Shown here: positions 19,232 through 34,200 of the stretch, piece by piece
Layout: the number at the start of each line of letters is the position of its first letter
Numbering within the stretch: position 1 is the stretch's first letter
Assembly: GCF_047675955.1 (NCBI RefSeq)
Contig: NC_132915.1
Location: 11,527,766-11,591,765 of the forward strand
Length of the DNA stretch: 64,000 bases
Source: Chlorocebus sabaeus
Lineage: Eukaryota > Chordata > Mammalia > Primates > Cercopithecidae
Direction of reading: 5' to 3'
Notes under the pieces: generated by a model
The model's input: only the letters and a program-made list of their open reading frames with translations
Databases searched by the model: none
Told to the model about the DNA's origin: nothing
Made by a program: the position numbers and the translations under genes

Positions 19232-22200
19232 GTAATGTTTTCCAACTTGTCAGATCACAACCTCAGAGTCAGCAATGTCTTATTCTTTTTCATCCAAATG
19301 AGTTTTGTTATTTTCAGCAATTTCGTTTCAGTTTTTCATAGTTTATGTTTTAAGAAGTGGTCACTTAGTGTGATTATTTTAAGGATTGTAATCATGATAT
19401 TTGGGCAGCTTCAACACATTTCACATGTTGATCCCTTTAAAAGTTAACTTTGCCCCAAGGCTCATTTTACTTAAGTAAACATGTTTTCTATAACGTGTTT
19501 TTTACAGAAGAGGGTAGCTATATGCCCCAGGGGACCATATCGTAATTGCTCAGTGGTTTTTGTGTTTTCAAAATTATAATTTTGTATTTGAATAATTAAT
19601 GTGTTCATAATATAAATGACAGAATATAAAGGTTTTTTTTAAAAAAACTTACTTGTTGATGTAAAAATACAGTATACACTGCGTATATCTCCTGCCACAG
19701 GAGTTACATCTTTTGGGTATAGTGTCAGTGTCCCGAGATGAATAATCTGAGATCTTTGTTTTTCAAAAGGGATCATGACAAACAGGTTGAGAAACAAGTT
19801 TAGAAAGTCAGAAATAGATTCAAGCTTTTGCTGTTTGGTTTCAGTAAGACCAAAACTAATTTCTCAGTGCCCTCACATGCTTGGTTAATTGCCCCAAAAG
19901 GATAATAAGGAGGTAATATGTTTTTCTAAAAGTAAAAAGTAGATTTTGTCCATGTGGCAATGATTTCTACAAACAGGAAGGTTATTTTTATCTAATGGGT
20001 AATATTTACTGAAATGAAATAAAGTCACAAATTGGATGGAAAAAAATGAAACGATATCATAGTTGGAAACATGGACTTGTAAGTTTATTGACTGAAAGCA
20101 TTTTTTAGTGGTCGTACAGAATGTGCTTCAAACTGGCCAGCACTTTTAAATAAATTTTTTTAGTTTAAATGCATTCAGGGAATATGTACACTTTCTAGAT
20201 CGCTCGATGCCTTTTCATGTTTTCTCACAGTGGCCAGTTCATACACAGGTTACCTATAAGGTGTTTGAGTTTGTGTCCCATGCATATGAATACTTAAAAG
20301 CAAAAAGGTCGTCTTTTATTTTTACAAGGTCTTAGGATAAAAATGAAAGTCTCAAGTGCTTACTGATATTAAATGGGGGGAAATGTGCTATTTGATATTT
20401 TTTTCTTTTTTCGTAGATTCTTCTAGTTGTCAGATCCATTTATTTTTATTTTATTTTTTGAGATGGAGTCTCGCTGTGTCACCCAGGCTGGTGTACAGTG
20501 GCGCGATCTTGGCTCACTGCAACCTCTGCCTCCTGGGTTCAAGCGATTCTCCTGTCTCATCCCCCAGAGTAGCTGGGACTAGAGGCGCGTGCCACCACAC
20601 CCGGCTAATTTTTGTATTTTTTATAGAGACAGGGTTTCACCATGTTGGCCAGACTGGTCTCGAACTCTTAACCTCCAGTAATCTACCCACCTTGGCCTCC
20701 TAAAGTGCTGGGATTACAGGTGTGAGCCACCGCACTCGGCCTGATTTTTTTTTTTTTTCTTTGGGACAGTCTTGCTGTGTCACCCAGGCTGGAGTGCAGT
20801 GATGTGACCTCCTGTCACTGCAGCCCCTGCCTCCCAGGATCAAGCAATTCTCATGTCTCAGCCTCCCGAGTAGCTGGGACTACAGGTGCACACCACCATG
20901 CCCAGCTGATTTTTCTCTTTTTTAAATAGAGATAGGGTTTCTCCCTGTTGGCCAGGCTGGTCTTGAACTCCTGACCTCGAGTGATCCACCCGCCTCGGCT
21001 TCCCAAAGTGCTGGGATTACAGGCGTGAGCTACTGCGCCTGGCCCTCAGATATTTTTAAATTGGAAAATTAAGAGTATATATCAATATCAAGTAGCAGAA
21101 ACAGAATGAAGTGTTATAAAGGCGTTAAGTAGTAGGGAGACATAAAACTTAAATCTTTAAGCTAGAAATAGCTTAAAGTATTATCTGATGCAGCGCTCTG
21201 TTGGGATATATCAAAGATGTAATCACAGTTTTACAAATCAGGCAGCTGCAGCTCGGAGAGGTTAAATTTACACAGACCTGTTTATGCAGAGCAGTAAATG
21301 AGGAAGTAGAACTAAAATTGGGGACTCTGCTACTCTGGCCATTAACTCAGCCTCGCTGGACCTGAAATCCTGACGGCGGAGCCGAACATTTCTTGATAAT
21401 TTCTGGGCTTTTAATTTGTGTTTTTCTTTGTTAAAAATTGTGTCTATTTAAGTGTTTCTGTATTACTGTGTCTAGGTGGGATGTGGGCAATTTTGTTACC
21501 TATAGTCTGTCTTGTAGAAGTTGATCTTGAAAACCATTTTACTTTATTATTATTATTATTATTATTATTTTTGAGACGGAGTCTCACTCTGTCATCCAGG
21601 CTGGAGTGCAGTGGTGCGATCTTGGCTCACTGCAACCTCCACCTCCTAGGTTCAAGCAATTCTCCTGCCTCAGCCTCCTGAGTAGCTGGGACTACAGGCA
21701 TGCACCACCACACCTGGCTAATTTTTGTATTTTTAGTAGAGTCAGGGTTTCAGCATGTTGGCCAGGGCTAGTCTCGATCTGCTGACCTCCTGATCTGCCT
21801 GCCTTAACCTCCCAAAGTGTTGGGAGTACAGGTGTGTGAGCCACCACACCCGGCTGAAAAGCATTTTAAAAAGAAAGTTTATCAAAAATTTGCAGCTAGA
21901 CATTAAAAGGAACTGTTTGCTGACCACAGAAACTTATGTTTTCTTATTTTATTTGTATTCTTATAAAAGCAACTAAAGAAGTTGCTTTTAAATGTATTTG
22001 AATAGGAGATTAATTTTGCTGTCTTTTTATTGGAGGTAATTCAAAAGCTTGCATGTTTTCCCTGTATGACACACAGGTATGTGCTTTCACAGTTATTAAG
22101 TAAAGAATTATTCATTTTCTGTCCCTTGAAAATCTTCATATAGGAAGCATTAAGCTTTGGTATAACATTATTTACTTTAGAGAGATTCAACTGAAAGTAT

Positions 22201-25200
22201 AACTAATAAGGATCTCATTAAAGAGATTGAAATTTCTTTATCAAAATTGTGTCTTAATAAGGAAGGGTCTTATTCAACAATGTGAGAAGATATAATGGAA
22301 ATTATGATACATTTGCTTTTTGTTTTCCCCTAAATACAGTACTACCTTCTGTTTTTTTCAGCTCTACATTACTGCCCCTACTTTAGCCCTCAAATGTCCT
22401 AGATTGCCAATTTAATGTATTTGGGACATTGCCATTAATGATCTTAGCTGGACAGCATCCACTCAAATACACATGTCCTTTGTGAACCATATGCAAATAA
22501 AATATGGGAAACTTGGAATGCTGAATATAGGGAACTCTTATTACAGTGAATCTGAGGTAAGCCAGGTAGTCTTCCTCCAAGTAATTATGAGAATTTTTCT
22601 TTTTCTCTTTTTTTTTTTTGAGATGGAGTTTCACTCTTGTCAACCAGGCTAGAGCGCAATGGCGCGATCTTGGCTTACCGCAACCTCCCCAGTTCAAGCA
22701 ATTCTCCTGCCTCAGCCTCCCGAATAGCTGGGATTACAGGTGCCTGCCACCACACCCAGCAAATTTTTGTATTTTTAGTAGGGACGGGATTTCACCATGT
22801 TGGCCAGGATGGTCTCGAATTCCCGAACTCAGGTGATCTGCCTGCCTCAGCCACCCAGAGTGCTGGGATTACAGGCATGAACGATCACACCTGGCCGACA
22901 ATTTTTCGTCGGTACCTAGCTTTACCCTCCAAGAGTCCCTCTGGTGAGATTTTGACAGTTTTTACCACGCATGCCTGTGAAACTAGGTTTAGAAGGTTAT
23001 ATTGCCTTTCGGTGCTAGTCCACTCCAGATGTGAATGTGTATGTTCCAAGAAGGGATTTTAGTAATTTCTCTCCAGTTTTTATGTTGTTAGAAGGCTGAA
23101 TTTCAGGATTTCATCCTTTTTTTGTTTGTTTGTTTTATAGACAGAGTCTCACTTTGTCACCCAGGCTGGAGTGCAATGGTGCAATCATGACTCACCGCAG
23201 CCTCACCTCCTAGGCTTAAGCAGTCCTTCCCTGTCAGCCTCCCAGTTAGCTGGGACCACAGGAGTGAGTCATCTTGCCTGGCTAATTTTTTTCATTTTTG
23301 CTAGAGATGACATCTCACTATGTTGCCCAGGCTGGTCTTGAACTCCTGAGCTCAAGCAGTCCCTCCCACCTCAGCCTCCCAAAGTGCTGGGAATTACAGG
23401 CATGACGCACTGCACCTGGCCCCATCCATATTTTAATCTATATTTTCAATCCCTTTGATTTAGCCATGTGCTCTTGGAGAAGTTATTCTCTCGGATTAGC
23501 ATTGTCCCCATCTGTACAATGGGGACAATATTAGTATTAGCAGGATTGCTGTAGGGATTAATTGAGGCAGTACATATAAAGTGCTTTACATCTATTGCAC
23601 AATAAGATACACCATTGTGGTAGCTGCCGTTATCTGACAGAATTTCTGCAGCCATCCACTTCTGTATAAAAGCAGTAGGAGTTAATTGTGGTCTTTGGAG
23701 GAAGAGAGAAGTTACTCTTTCTAGAAAATGACAGCAAATATAGTTATGTGGAGAAGCCTTTGTGACCAGAAGAGAGGAAGAGTTTAAAAAAGGAATTCGG
23801 TTCCCTATCTCTAACTGGCTTGCGAACTAACAGGGGCGTTTCTAAAGGGTATTGCAATGTTATTTTAAATTTGTAATGAGTTTTTGCCTAAGAAACCTGT
23901 AATAAACACTGAAGTTAGATGCAACTTTTTTCGATAATGTTTACTAAATGAGCATGGATAGATCTCTAAGTAGAAGAAATGCTTATCTGAAAAAGAAATT
24001 TTTTTCGACCAGAAATGCTGGCCCTAAAAGATTATAATAATTTAATCGGGAGTAGGGGGGTATTAAAAAGGAAGTATTAAGGTAGCCCAAGATAGCCTGA
24101 TTTTCTGTTGAAATGACAACTTACCTTTTAGTATTTTATTTGTTCAGTGCATTTTGATTGAGTTTTTGAAACAACTTTTCCAACACTTTAATTTTTTTAA
24201 TTTTCTCATATTATGGAAGTTGTTTGCAGAATTTTGTGATTGTCATCTCAGGTAGTTTTAGCACAATGCTTGCTGCCTATCCTTTAGACCTCTCAGCAAG
24301 CTTTTTAAAAATTGGAGGTCCTATAAAATTTCCTTTTCAGCCAGCCAGTTCATTGTAATTGCCATACTAGTAGTCATGAGTTCCTCTGAAAACTTGATGG
24401 AGGAATTACTTCATGTAGGGCATTTCAGTACGTTTATATTTCCAAGCACTAATGTGTTACTAATAGTTTCATTTTTTAAAGCTCGATATAAGTTGTCAAA
24501 ACTATCTAAAGCAATTTTTTATCATTTAATCCCACAATCACTTTAACAATTTGAAAAGTTGTAGGTTTTAAAAAGAAACAGGATTATTTTTATTCATTAT
24601 AAGGATTATAGAACTAATAGCAGAGTTTATAAACAAATGTACTTAGAGAAAACTTTTGTTTCAATTGCCAGTTGTTTTTTTCCTTTGAAATATGCTCAGC
24701 ATACAGGCCGTTCAAAGAAGCTAAAATAAAAGTAAAGGTAAAATGAGAGATAGTTGTCCTTAGTAAATAAAATTTTGGCTTGGACTTCTTCATATTAATG
24801 GAGGGACCTAGCTTATGTGTTATCGAAGTCTAAATTTGCAACTAAATGAGTGATTTTTCACTGCAGACAAGGATATAGTTGATTTCTGAGTTGTCCAGGG
24901 GTACATTGTCCATTTTGCCTTACTGAGATTGTTCACTTATAGAAGATGAAACCAAATGTGGATGGTTTTAATGAGAATAACAGGTGTACTTACAGATGTT
25001 ATGGAATATATAAGATATATTTACAATATGTATTGTAATATATTAAATATAATATACATATACTTGCCTATAATTTTTCTGTTGCTTTACTATGCTCAGC
25101 AGTATACCAGGAAGAGATAATAAAAATCAAATTATATGACTGAAGTAGAATTCTTTTAAGTTTTCCAAAAAGCTGATTTTTATGGATTAATGTCTGCAGG

Positions 25201-28200
25201 TGATGCACTCACTGAATACAATGTTCAAGCATGTTGTCCATGGGACAGCTACCTTTCCTTCTGCTTTGCATTCGGATGGGATTTCTTCTCTCCCATGATT
25301 TAATGCATATGTAAGGTCTGCTTTTTACTCAGGAGTAGCATTATTTAATATTGCCAATAATATTTCTCCCCCAACTGAAGAAAACAAGAAGCAGAGGGCC
25401 AGACCTAGGAAGCCACGGAAGACTAGAAATGAGGAAAACGAGCAGGATGGAGACTTGGAAGGCCCTGTGATCGACGAGTCTGTGCTTTCAGCGAAGGAGC
25501 TGCTGGGCTTACAGCAGGCTGAGGAGAGACTGAAGAGAGATTGCGTTGACAGGCTCAAAAGGGTAACATCCTTCTATGTATATTTATTGGTTAGAATCCT
25601 GGTTTGGGCCTAAATTTTGTTATTAATTGAGTATGCATGCTGTGATCAATTAGATATCCTACTTTGGTTATCAGTATTTAAGCACTACAAGTTAAAAGTG
25701 ATATCCAGTGTGATTTAATAGGATTAGGAGTCATTGCTATTGTACCTAAAATGACTGTTAGGGTAGTGATAAAGGGAACAATGACAGTAGCAATTTTAAA
25801 AGTGAAGAAGAAGCCAGGCACAGTGGCGTTCCTGTAGCCCCAATTACCTGCGAGGCTGAGGTAAGAGGATTGCTTGAGTTCAGGAGTTTGGGGCTGTAGT
25901 ATGCTCTAATGGCATCTGTGAATAGCCAGTTCACTCCAGCCTGGGCAACGTAGTGAAACTCCTGTCTCTTTAGAGAAAAGAAATTGAAGGGGAAATCATT
26001 TCCTGGCTGATTTTGTTTATCTGAATGTTTGGTTTTACTTATGTCTCTCTAAATAAATCTCTTCAAATTATAGCGACCACGAAACTACCCTGCAGCCAAG
26101 TACACCTGCAGACTCTGTGATGTTTTAATTGAATCCATTGCATTTGCCCATAAGCATATCAAGGAGAAGAGGCACAAGAAAAACATTAAGGTAAATTGAA
26201 TGTAACCCAAACAAGTCTGCTTACCTGTGAGTTGTTATTACTTGTCATCTTTGTGGCTTTCTTCTCCTTAAGGCTATGATATTGATAACTTTACTGCTTT
26301 ATTTATTGAATATATTTGAGCCAAAATACATAATACTGGTCAGATGTATTTACTGGTTAATTTTGTGAATTTCCTTAAGGGCAGCATCAGGATATATGAA
26401 GTCATTGATAGGACCCAGGTATATGTCCTTATACTAGTATTAAAGCAAACAGTGTTTGTAAGTGCTGTTTTTAATATTCTTTCCTTACACTTTCTCCTTA
26501 TGCCCGCCTATCCTCTGTTATCACTGATCCACATTATGTGCAAAAGGAAGTATGTGTATGTTTGATAGGATGAAAAATAACACAGCTAAGATGAGAAGGG
26601 AGGGCTAAGAAAAAGAAAACTCTATAGGGCGTTGTCTTCGTGAATGGTAGAAGGTAAAAACTATGTGACAAAGTCATTTTTAATCTCAACATTTGATCTT
26701 AAAAGGAGAAGCAAGAGGAAGAGTTGCTCACTACGTTACCCCCACCAACACCCTCCCAGATAAATGCAGTTGGCATTGCCATTGACAAAGTGGTACAGGA
26801 ATTTGGCTTACACAATGAGAACTTGGAACAGAGGCTAGAAATTAAACGTATCATGGAAAATGTGTTCCAACACAAGTTACCAGGTATTTTCTAGATTTGT
26901 TTTTCTATTTAACTACCTAAAAGTACCTCATTCATTTCTCCTACCAGTAGTAATTTTCACCAAATAAAAATTTATTTCCCATGTCATGAAGCGCTCATGT
27001 TTTCTGGTTTTTTTTTTGTTTTTTGTTTTCCCTAGCTTTCCCCAAGGTAACAAGGACTTTCATATGCTTTGTCATTCCATTATCAATTTTACCCTGTGTG
27101 CGAACTTTTTTAAGTTGAATGCCCTGCATTATTGGGACACTATGGGACTCTTGCGTATATATTGGTTTGCCTTTCTACTCATCTAAATTGACACCATATT
27201 TTGAGTTAAAATCAAGAGAAGTATCCTGAAGTTATTTTCAGGTTATTCATATCAAAAAAAAAAAAAAAAGATTTTATTTAACTGTACTTAAAAGAATTGT
27301 AGCATCTAAAATGAACTTTGAAAACCAGTTTTAATAAATTTGTATTGGATTTTATGCACTGTTGAGTTGATTTTCCAAGTTATGTCTGTCTTCTGCCTGT
27401 TTTTAACTTTAGACTTTTGGCATGATAGGGAGGGGGGACAACTATTTGGAGTGTATTATATGAAAATTTAAGGTCAGATATGCTCAATGCCTGACACAAC
27501 TGCTGTCAATCCTTGATAGCAACAAACCCCAGCCCACATCGTCCCCCAACCCCCACTGTCCATTCGTGTTTAGGTAAATGGTTGGAATAGCTTAATCATT
27601 CTCAGTCCTTGCTGTGCATCAGAATTACCTGTGAAGCCAGGGACAACTATTTTTACAAAGCTCGACAAGTGATTCTGATCCACAGCTAGGGTTGGAATCA
27701 TTATTTGTATTTGTCACCCTATAAATCTTAAAACTATTTGTTCTACTGAAAGATCATACATATAGTATTTGTAACAGATATACTTTCATAAGAATAAGGG
27801 AAAATAATCTACTCATTTTATTATATAGGTGTTTCCTGAAAAGTCCATTGTAATTTTGATGATTTTTACTGTAAAATTTCATGTAAAAATGAATGTACTT
27901 TGTTGTGGAAAACTGCTAAAACCCAGTGAAATCACTTGAAGTTTAGCAAACCTTAAACAAACAAGAAAACCAACTCCTGATGAGAAAGCATACTATTTTG
28001 ACATCATAGTAAAACATTGAAAATAAATGCTATAATATAGATAGTGCACATATACACACATACGTCTTCCTCTGAAGAGTGAAGTGCCTGCTGCCTAGCA
28101 TTTTAAATTATATCAGTGATATTGTAATTATTTTTCAGAAGTTTATCTATAGGGATTATGTTGTAGCAAATGCTTTTTGTTCATATTGAGAAATTCATAT

Positions 28201-31200
28201 TAAATATGTCAAAAGATTTTTTTTTATTGTTTTAGTGAAACCTCTTTATAGTAAGTTACACCTATGTGTGCATTCTAAAAGGTGAAAAGAAACGTTTGCA
28301 TTAGCTCTTGAATATACTGTCAGGTTTATAAATTTAAACAAAGGCATTCTTTTTCAACTGACACATATTAAAAATTATTTTAAAGAGTATTTTCTTCATA
28401 AAATGTGACATTTAGATAATAATATTTTCTTCATAAAATACATGATAATGTAGCAATTTGACATTTTACAACTGACATGAAGAGTGGCTGTTAAGCTAAA
28501 TGATAGTTGATGCTGCCTTCCCTGTTAAGTGAAGAGCAAAGAGCCACCTATTCCTTTCCTTTGTTTATGCTAGTCTTGAATACAAGTTTGCTTTTTTGTG
28601 TAATTTTAATTGATGCTTCTGTTTCTGAAATAGCAGTGTTTTGTTACAACTTTTGAGAAATTTTACTGTATTTATGACATTTATTTATTTATTTATTCAT
28701 TTATTTATTTTTTAGATTGTTCCCTAAGATTATATGGGTCATCCTGTAGCAGATTGGGTTTCAAAAATTCAGATGTAAACATTGACATCCAATTTCCAGC
28801 CATTGTAAGTACAAAATGAAATGCTGGCATTTTCAGAGTGGTATGGAAATTCTTTCTTGCAAATGTAAACTATGAATATATTTTAGATATTTGAAGATAT
28901 TTTAAGTGTAATGACAGCATCTGCTTGCCTTCAGCTTCAGAGCTTTTTTTTTTTTAATACTCTGCAAATTTTCATACTTATTTTAGTCTGTGGATCTTTT
29001 ATACATCCAACACTGGTTTTTCAACCACGTGCACCTGATGGGGGTGTTTAGGTTCTGTTACTTAAAAAGAGTAAGTTTTCTTGATAAAATCAACTTTCCA
29101 GTGGCAGAAAGGGAATTCAGATTTTAAACAGTATAGATATTTAAACATTTATGATCTGAAAGTTTAATTATCTCTGGAGTTTCCTCTTTTTATATACCTA
29201 TGTTATTAGAATAATTAGGCTTTTAAAGAATCACACCTAGCCTGGATTTCTGGTTTAAGCATGATTTAAAAGTATGTTGATGAGTTAGAATTTTAAAACT
29301 GGAGTGTAGCTGGGCACAGCACAGTTCTGTATTCCCAGCTACTCTGGAGGTTGAGGCAGGAGGATCACGAGCCCAGGAGTTTAAAACTGTAGTTAGCTGT
29401 GACTGTACTTGAGAATTGCATCAGCCTGGGCAGCATAGTGAGACCCTCTCTCTTTAAAAAAAAAAAAAGAAGAAGAAAAAACCAGAAGGCACTTTAGTAG
29501 ATTATCCGTTTCTCTACTGGTAGTTCCCACAGGCCTGTTTATAAATGATCTGTTTGCAGTTATTTGGGTTGCTTGTTAAAAGTCCATATTCTGAGCTGGG
29601 TGCAGTGGCTTAACCCTCTAATCCCAGCTACTTGGGAGGCTGAGGTCAGAGGATTACTTGAGCCCAGGAGCTCATGAACAGCCTGGCCAGCCCCACCTCT
29701 CTCAAAAAAAAGTCCAGATTCTGGGGCCCCAGAGGTTCTATTTTACAGCCTCTTACTTCTTGCTATACCTGACTGCTGTAGCTACCTGGTAAGCTACCCA
29801 GTAGACTGTTTTTTAACCTTAAATTCTGATCAGTGATTTACCAGCCATAGCAGTTATTTTATTTTGATCTGGTGTTGTTAATTCATTTAGCAAATATTCA
29901 CTAATCCCATTTGTATGGCAGACATACTAGGTTATAAAGGACAAAACAGAGATGGTTCCTCTTTATGGAACTCATCTAGTAAAGGAGATTAGTAATTACC
30001 TTGTAATTATAGTGAGAGCTGTGCAGGTAAAGATTCAGGGATAGAAAATGACAAGGGCTGGGCAGAGATAAAGCAGTCATGAAGGCCTCTTTGAAGAGGG
30101 AACATTTAAGCCGAGCTCTAAAAGATGAAAAGGAGCTTGCAGGAGAGGGGGAAACAGGGAGGAAAAGAGTTTCGGGCAGAGGGAGCAGCATTTGCAAATA
30201 CCCGAAATCAATAAAGAACTTGGCATATTCAAGGAGCTAAAAGAAAGGTTGTGTAAGTATGGTGAAGGGACCGAGAAAAAGAAGAGCAGGAGATGAGGAT
30301 GGCAAGGTAGGCTGGGCTTGACTTGCAGAATCGTGTAGACCGCAGTAATTAAAGAATTTGGTTTTGACCGAAGGGCAGTAAGAAGTCATTGAGAGTTGTA
30401 AGGATATAGTTGATGATTTTAAATGGTCTGGTTCCAATGCAAAACAAGGATTTTAAAAAGAAATGCAAGACTGACTCCAGGACCAGTAAGCTATCTGTTG
30501 CAATGGTATTAGAGTGAGAGGTAATATTGTTAGCAATTTGACAAACTTCCAGCTACCACTTTGAGACTTGTTGAGAGGCAAATTACCTCAATAATTAGTT
30601 AATCAGGAGTTAGTTGTGTAGTAGGTCTCTTGCCCACATTCATCTTCATTTGGTGTTGATCTGTCTGTCTTTGACTGACATATGCAAACAGCATAGTGAG
30701 CAATTACTTTGGTAGCAATGTGCATTTCTCATTTAGAAAGGAATTTGGGGAACTTCGGATGAGTCTTATATCAGTGAAGCAAAATCACTTAGGAATAATT
30801 TCATGTATTCATTGATTTATTTCCTAGATGTCTCAGCCAGATGTCCTCTTACTTGTTCAAGATTGTTTAAAGAACAGTGGTAAGGCCAAATTCCACGTTT
30901 TAAAATTTTTATGTTTATAATTTGGATATATCCTATCTCTCAAACTTTGAAAATAGCAAGGCATGCTTTTAAAATTATTTTTATGGGTAATATCCAAAGC
31001 AAAAAGCAAAGCAAATGCCCATGAATTATTAACTAAAGTCCTGTTAGTAGTTCTACTATGCAGAATAACCATTTCATAAGTAAAGCTTTTAGCTTGATGA
31101 CATCGTCACTATTTATAAAGATTAAATGAGTCCTAGATGTGACTAAGAAATGCAAAATATGTAAAATGTACTCTTGAGGGTAAAACTAAAGGATAATCTG

Positions 31201-34200
31201 TTTTTATCAATGATTAAAATCAATATTTTACCAACAGTGAATAGGTGTAACCCAACCCTGATTAATGAATCCGCAGTTGTGCCCATTTAGGTTTATCAGT
31301 TGTCTAATATAATGTCTAGCTTGGGGCTTTATGGCTTTTTGTGTTTTACATAGTCCTCATGAAACTGTAACATCTCTTGAATTAGTCATCCCCATCCTCT
31401 TTGTTTTGGTTAAATTTTGTCTTCAATCAATACATATTTCGACACTGAATATTTTAGTAGCTTTTGCAGCAACTTTGTTTTTAAATGTATTACCTATATT
31501 TCTAATTGTTATCCATGTAACATTTGAATTTTCTGATCCGATGATGTAGTCACTTCTAATGAAACATTCACTTTACAAACTAAGGATTTTATATTAATGT
31601 GATAACTTGGTTTTTGAATATAATATTTTTTCCTTTTCAAGTCATTTCAGGGCATTATTTAGTAGTGGTCTTTCAAAAGACTCACAGCTAAGGGACAACT
31701 GGTACTTGTACTTTATCTGGTTCTGCTTTTAAACAAAGCTTTAATTAACCCACTTAATATTTTTTTTCTTCTTTCCTCAGACTCTTTTATTGATGTCGAT
31801 GCAGACTTCCATGCTAGGGTGCCAGTGGTGGTGTGCAGAGAAAAGCAAAGGTCTCATTTCTTTAAGCTGTTTATTTATTAACTATCAACTCACCAAAAGC
31901 ACAAGTTCTTTACTACATCCAATTTTTAAAATTATAAGCTTTTTATTTGGTTATCACACATGGTTCCTACTAACATTCTCCCTATACTTTTGGCATTTGA
32001 TGTGAAGGGGGAAAATCCTATTTTAAAAATAATAAAATGACTTAAAAGAAAAAATATAGGAAGGAAGCATTTCAGTCCATTTCAACTTGATTTAAAAAAC
32101 AGCCTTATTAAATGGTTACTTGCTGTAATCACCTGTATTTGCCATCCTTTTTAGCAGCATTTATGGCAGTGCTGAGTAACAGTGTGACCTCTCGAGTTTA
32201 TCTCTCTCCCTCCCTCTGTTTGAAAGTATTACTGTCACTACTGTAAATGGGTGGTTTATGGACTGTAATGATTGTTCATTAGGCACATTCCTCCAGCTCT
32301 TGGGAAAACACTCTTATTGTTACAGAGATGAATCATGCTGCCATTTGAAACATTTTATAATATTTTCCTTATTTGCATATCCCCCAAAAAATAATTTTAA
32401 TATTTGAAAACAGAATTATGGATCTGAAAAATAAAGGTTACTCAGAAAATAGCCACGATATCTTTTTTGTAAAGAAAATTTACTTTATTAAATGACCCAT
32501 AAAGATGTAGTAAGTTTTTTTCACTTTTAAGCTTTTTCTTTTTGAAGAATTTATTATCCATGTATATTAGTTGTTGGCATAAAAGACACTTTCAGACCTG
32601 TATAACACTTTTTTCTTTTTTTCTTTCCCATCCTCATCCCCCACCTCTCACCAGTGGTCTTCTGTGTAAAGTGAGCGCAGGAAATGAAAATGCTTGTCTG
32701 ACAACAAAGCATTTAACTGCCCTTGGAAAACTAGAACCAAAGCTGGTTCCTTTGGTGATTGCGTTTAGGTACTGGGCAAAGGTAGGCTTGAGTTCTTTAT
32801 GCATGAATATATTCTACATATAGTATAAGCAGTATGCTTTGATTTTTACTTAATTTAATCTTCAGTGTTTAAATGCAAATTTATAGACATCAAAAGAGAA
32901 AGGCATCTGAATTTTGCAATGGAAACGTACAGATGGAAGATTCAGTGTTTCTATTTCCCTTTAACAGTATTGCTCAAAAGATCAGAATGATTTATAGGGC
33001 TTATTAAAAATCAGATTTGTGGGTCAAATCTCAGAGGATAAGGCCCAGGAACTTACATTTTAACTAGTTTACCACAGTGGTTGTTAGGCAAAGGAAAGTT
33101 GAGCTAAAGCTTCTCATACCATATCCAATAACATACAGAGAGACTGCAAAAAATAGAAGATACTCTCTGATCTTGTTTACATTTCCATAATGTTTTAAAT
33201 ATATTTCAATTAAAATACTCAAACAGTAGAAGATTTAACATTCCCCCAAAATGTAAGGTTGAGTCATGATTATAAAATTGAGATTCTGTTGCTTGAACCT
33301 GGGAGGTAGAGGTTGCAGTGAGCCAAGATCGCGCCACTGCACTCCACCCTGGGTGACAGAGCGAAACTCTGTCTCAAAAAAAAAAAAAAAAAAAATTGAG
33401 ACTCTATGTATGTGCTTTTAGAGATAAGCAAAAGCTTTACTGATTCAGATATATCAATACCAATAGATACTTCCTGTTTCTTGGATCCTGAATGAACAAA
33501 GGATTTCCCACTCTTCACTGGGTAAATTATAATTATAATATGCTATCCTTTGAAAACCACCGCCTGCTTCATCACTAAGTAGAATGTGCCTTTTTAGTTG
33601 TTATTTCCATTAGTGATGATGAGTTTGTCCACATTCTCTCCCCACACCAGCCTTTGTGACCAAAGCATGCATATGCAAGACGCTATGGGTTAGGGTAAAA
33701 GGACCATGGAACTGGCTTACATTTGTAACTGAACAAATATTTTTAATTCATTAACATGTATTCTAACCAAATGAATGAATTGACCATGTATATCAAAAAA
33801 TAAAATAGGAAATAATATTTTAGGGCCATCCACAAGTGAGTATGGTTAACAGGATTAAATATTCGAAATTGAAACTATCACTTAAAACCACAATATGTGG
33901 TTGCAAAAGTATAAGGAAGTTGTATATTTTATAACTGCTATTTTTGTCTGAAGAATTACCGTAAATCATGTAGTAAACAAGAATGAGGTTACAGGTTTTA
34001 GGCCAAATCGTGTAAATGACAAATTCATACAAAAAGAATGCTTAACTTTCTTTTCTCTTGTTTGTAGCTTTGCAGTATAGATCGCCCTGAAGAAGGAGGT
34101 CTGCCACCTTATGTGTTTGCCCTGATGGCCATTTTCTTTCTTCAGCAGAGGAAAGAACCCCTTTTGCCTGTATATCTAGGATCATGGGTATAAAACATTT

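Larger units (their letters stand above)
19232..25380 (+). other. TUT7: TUT7 intron 2
   Basis: A 6.1-kb AT-rich intron contains five antisense Alus, listed separately, plus MIR relics. Between 19,232 and 20,440 and between 23,600 and 25,380 I see no further gene or clear repeat. A very AT-rich patch lies at about 25000-25070. Confidence 0.85.
28805..30827 (+). other. TUT7: TUT7 intron 6
   Basis: Contains two Alu fragments (listed) and an ancient repeat at about 29930-30440 of the same type as at 13690. The rest shows no gene. Confidence 0.75.
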
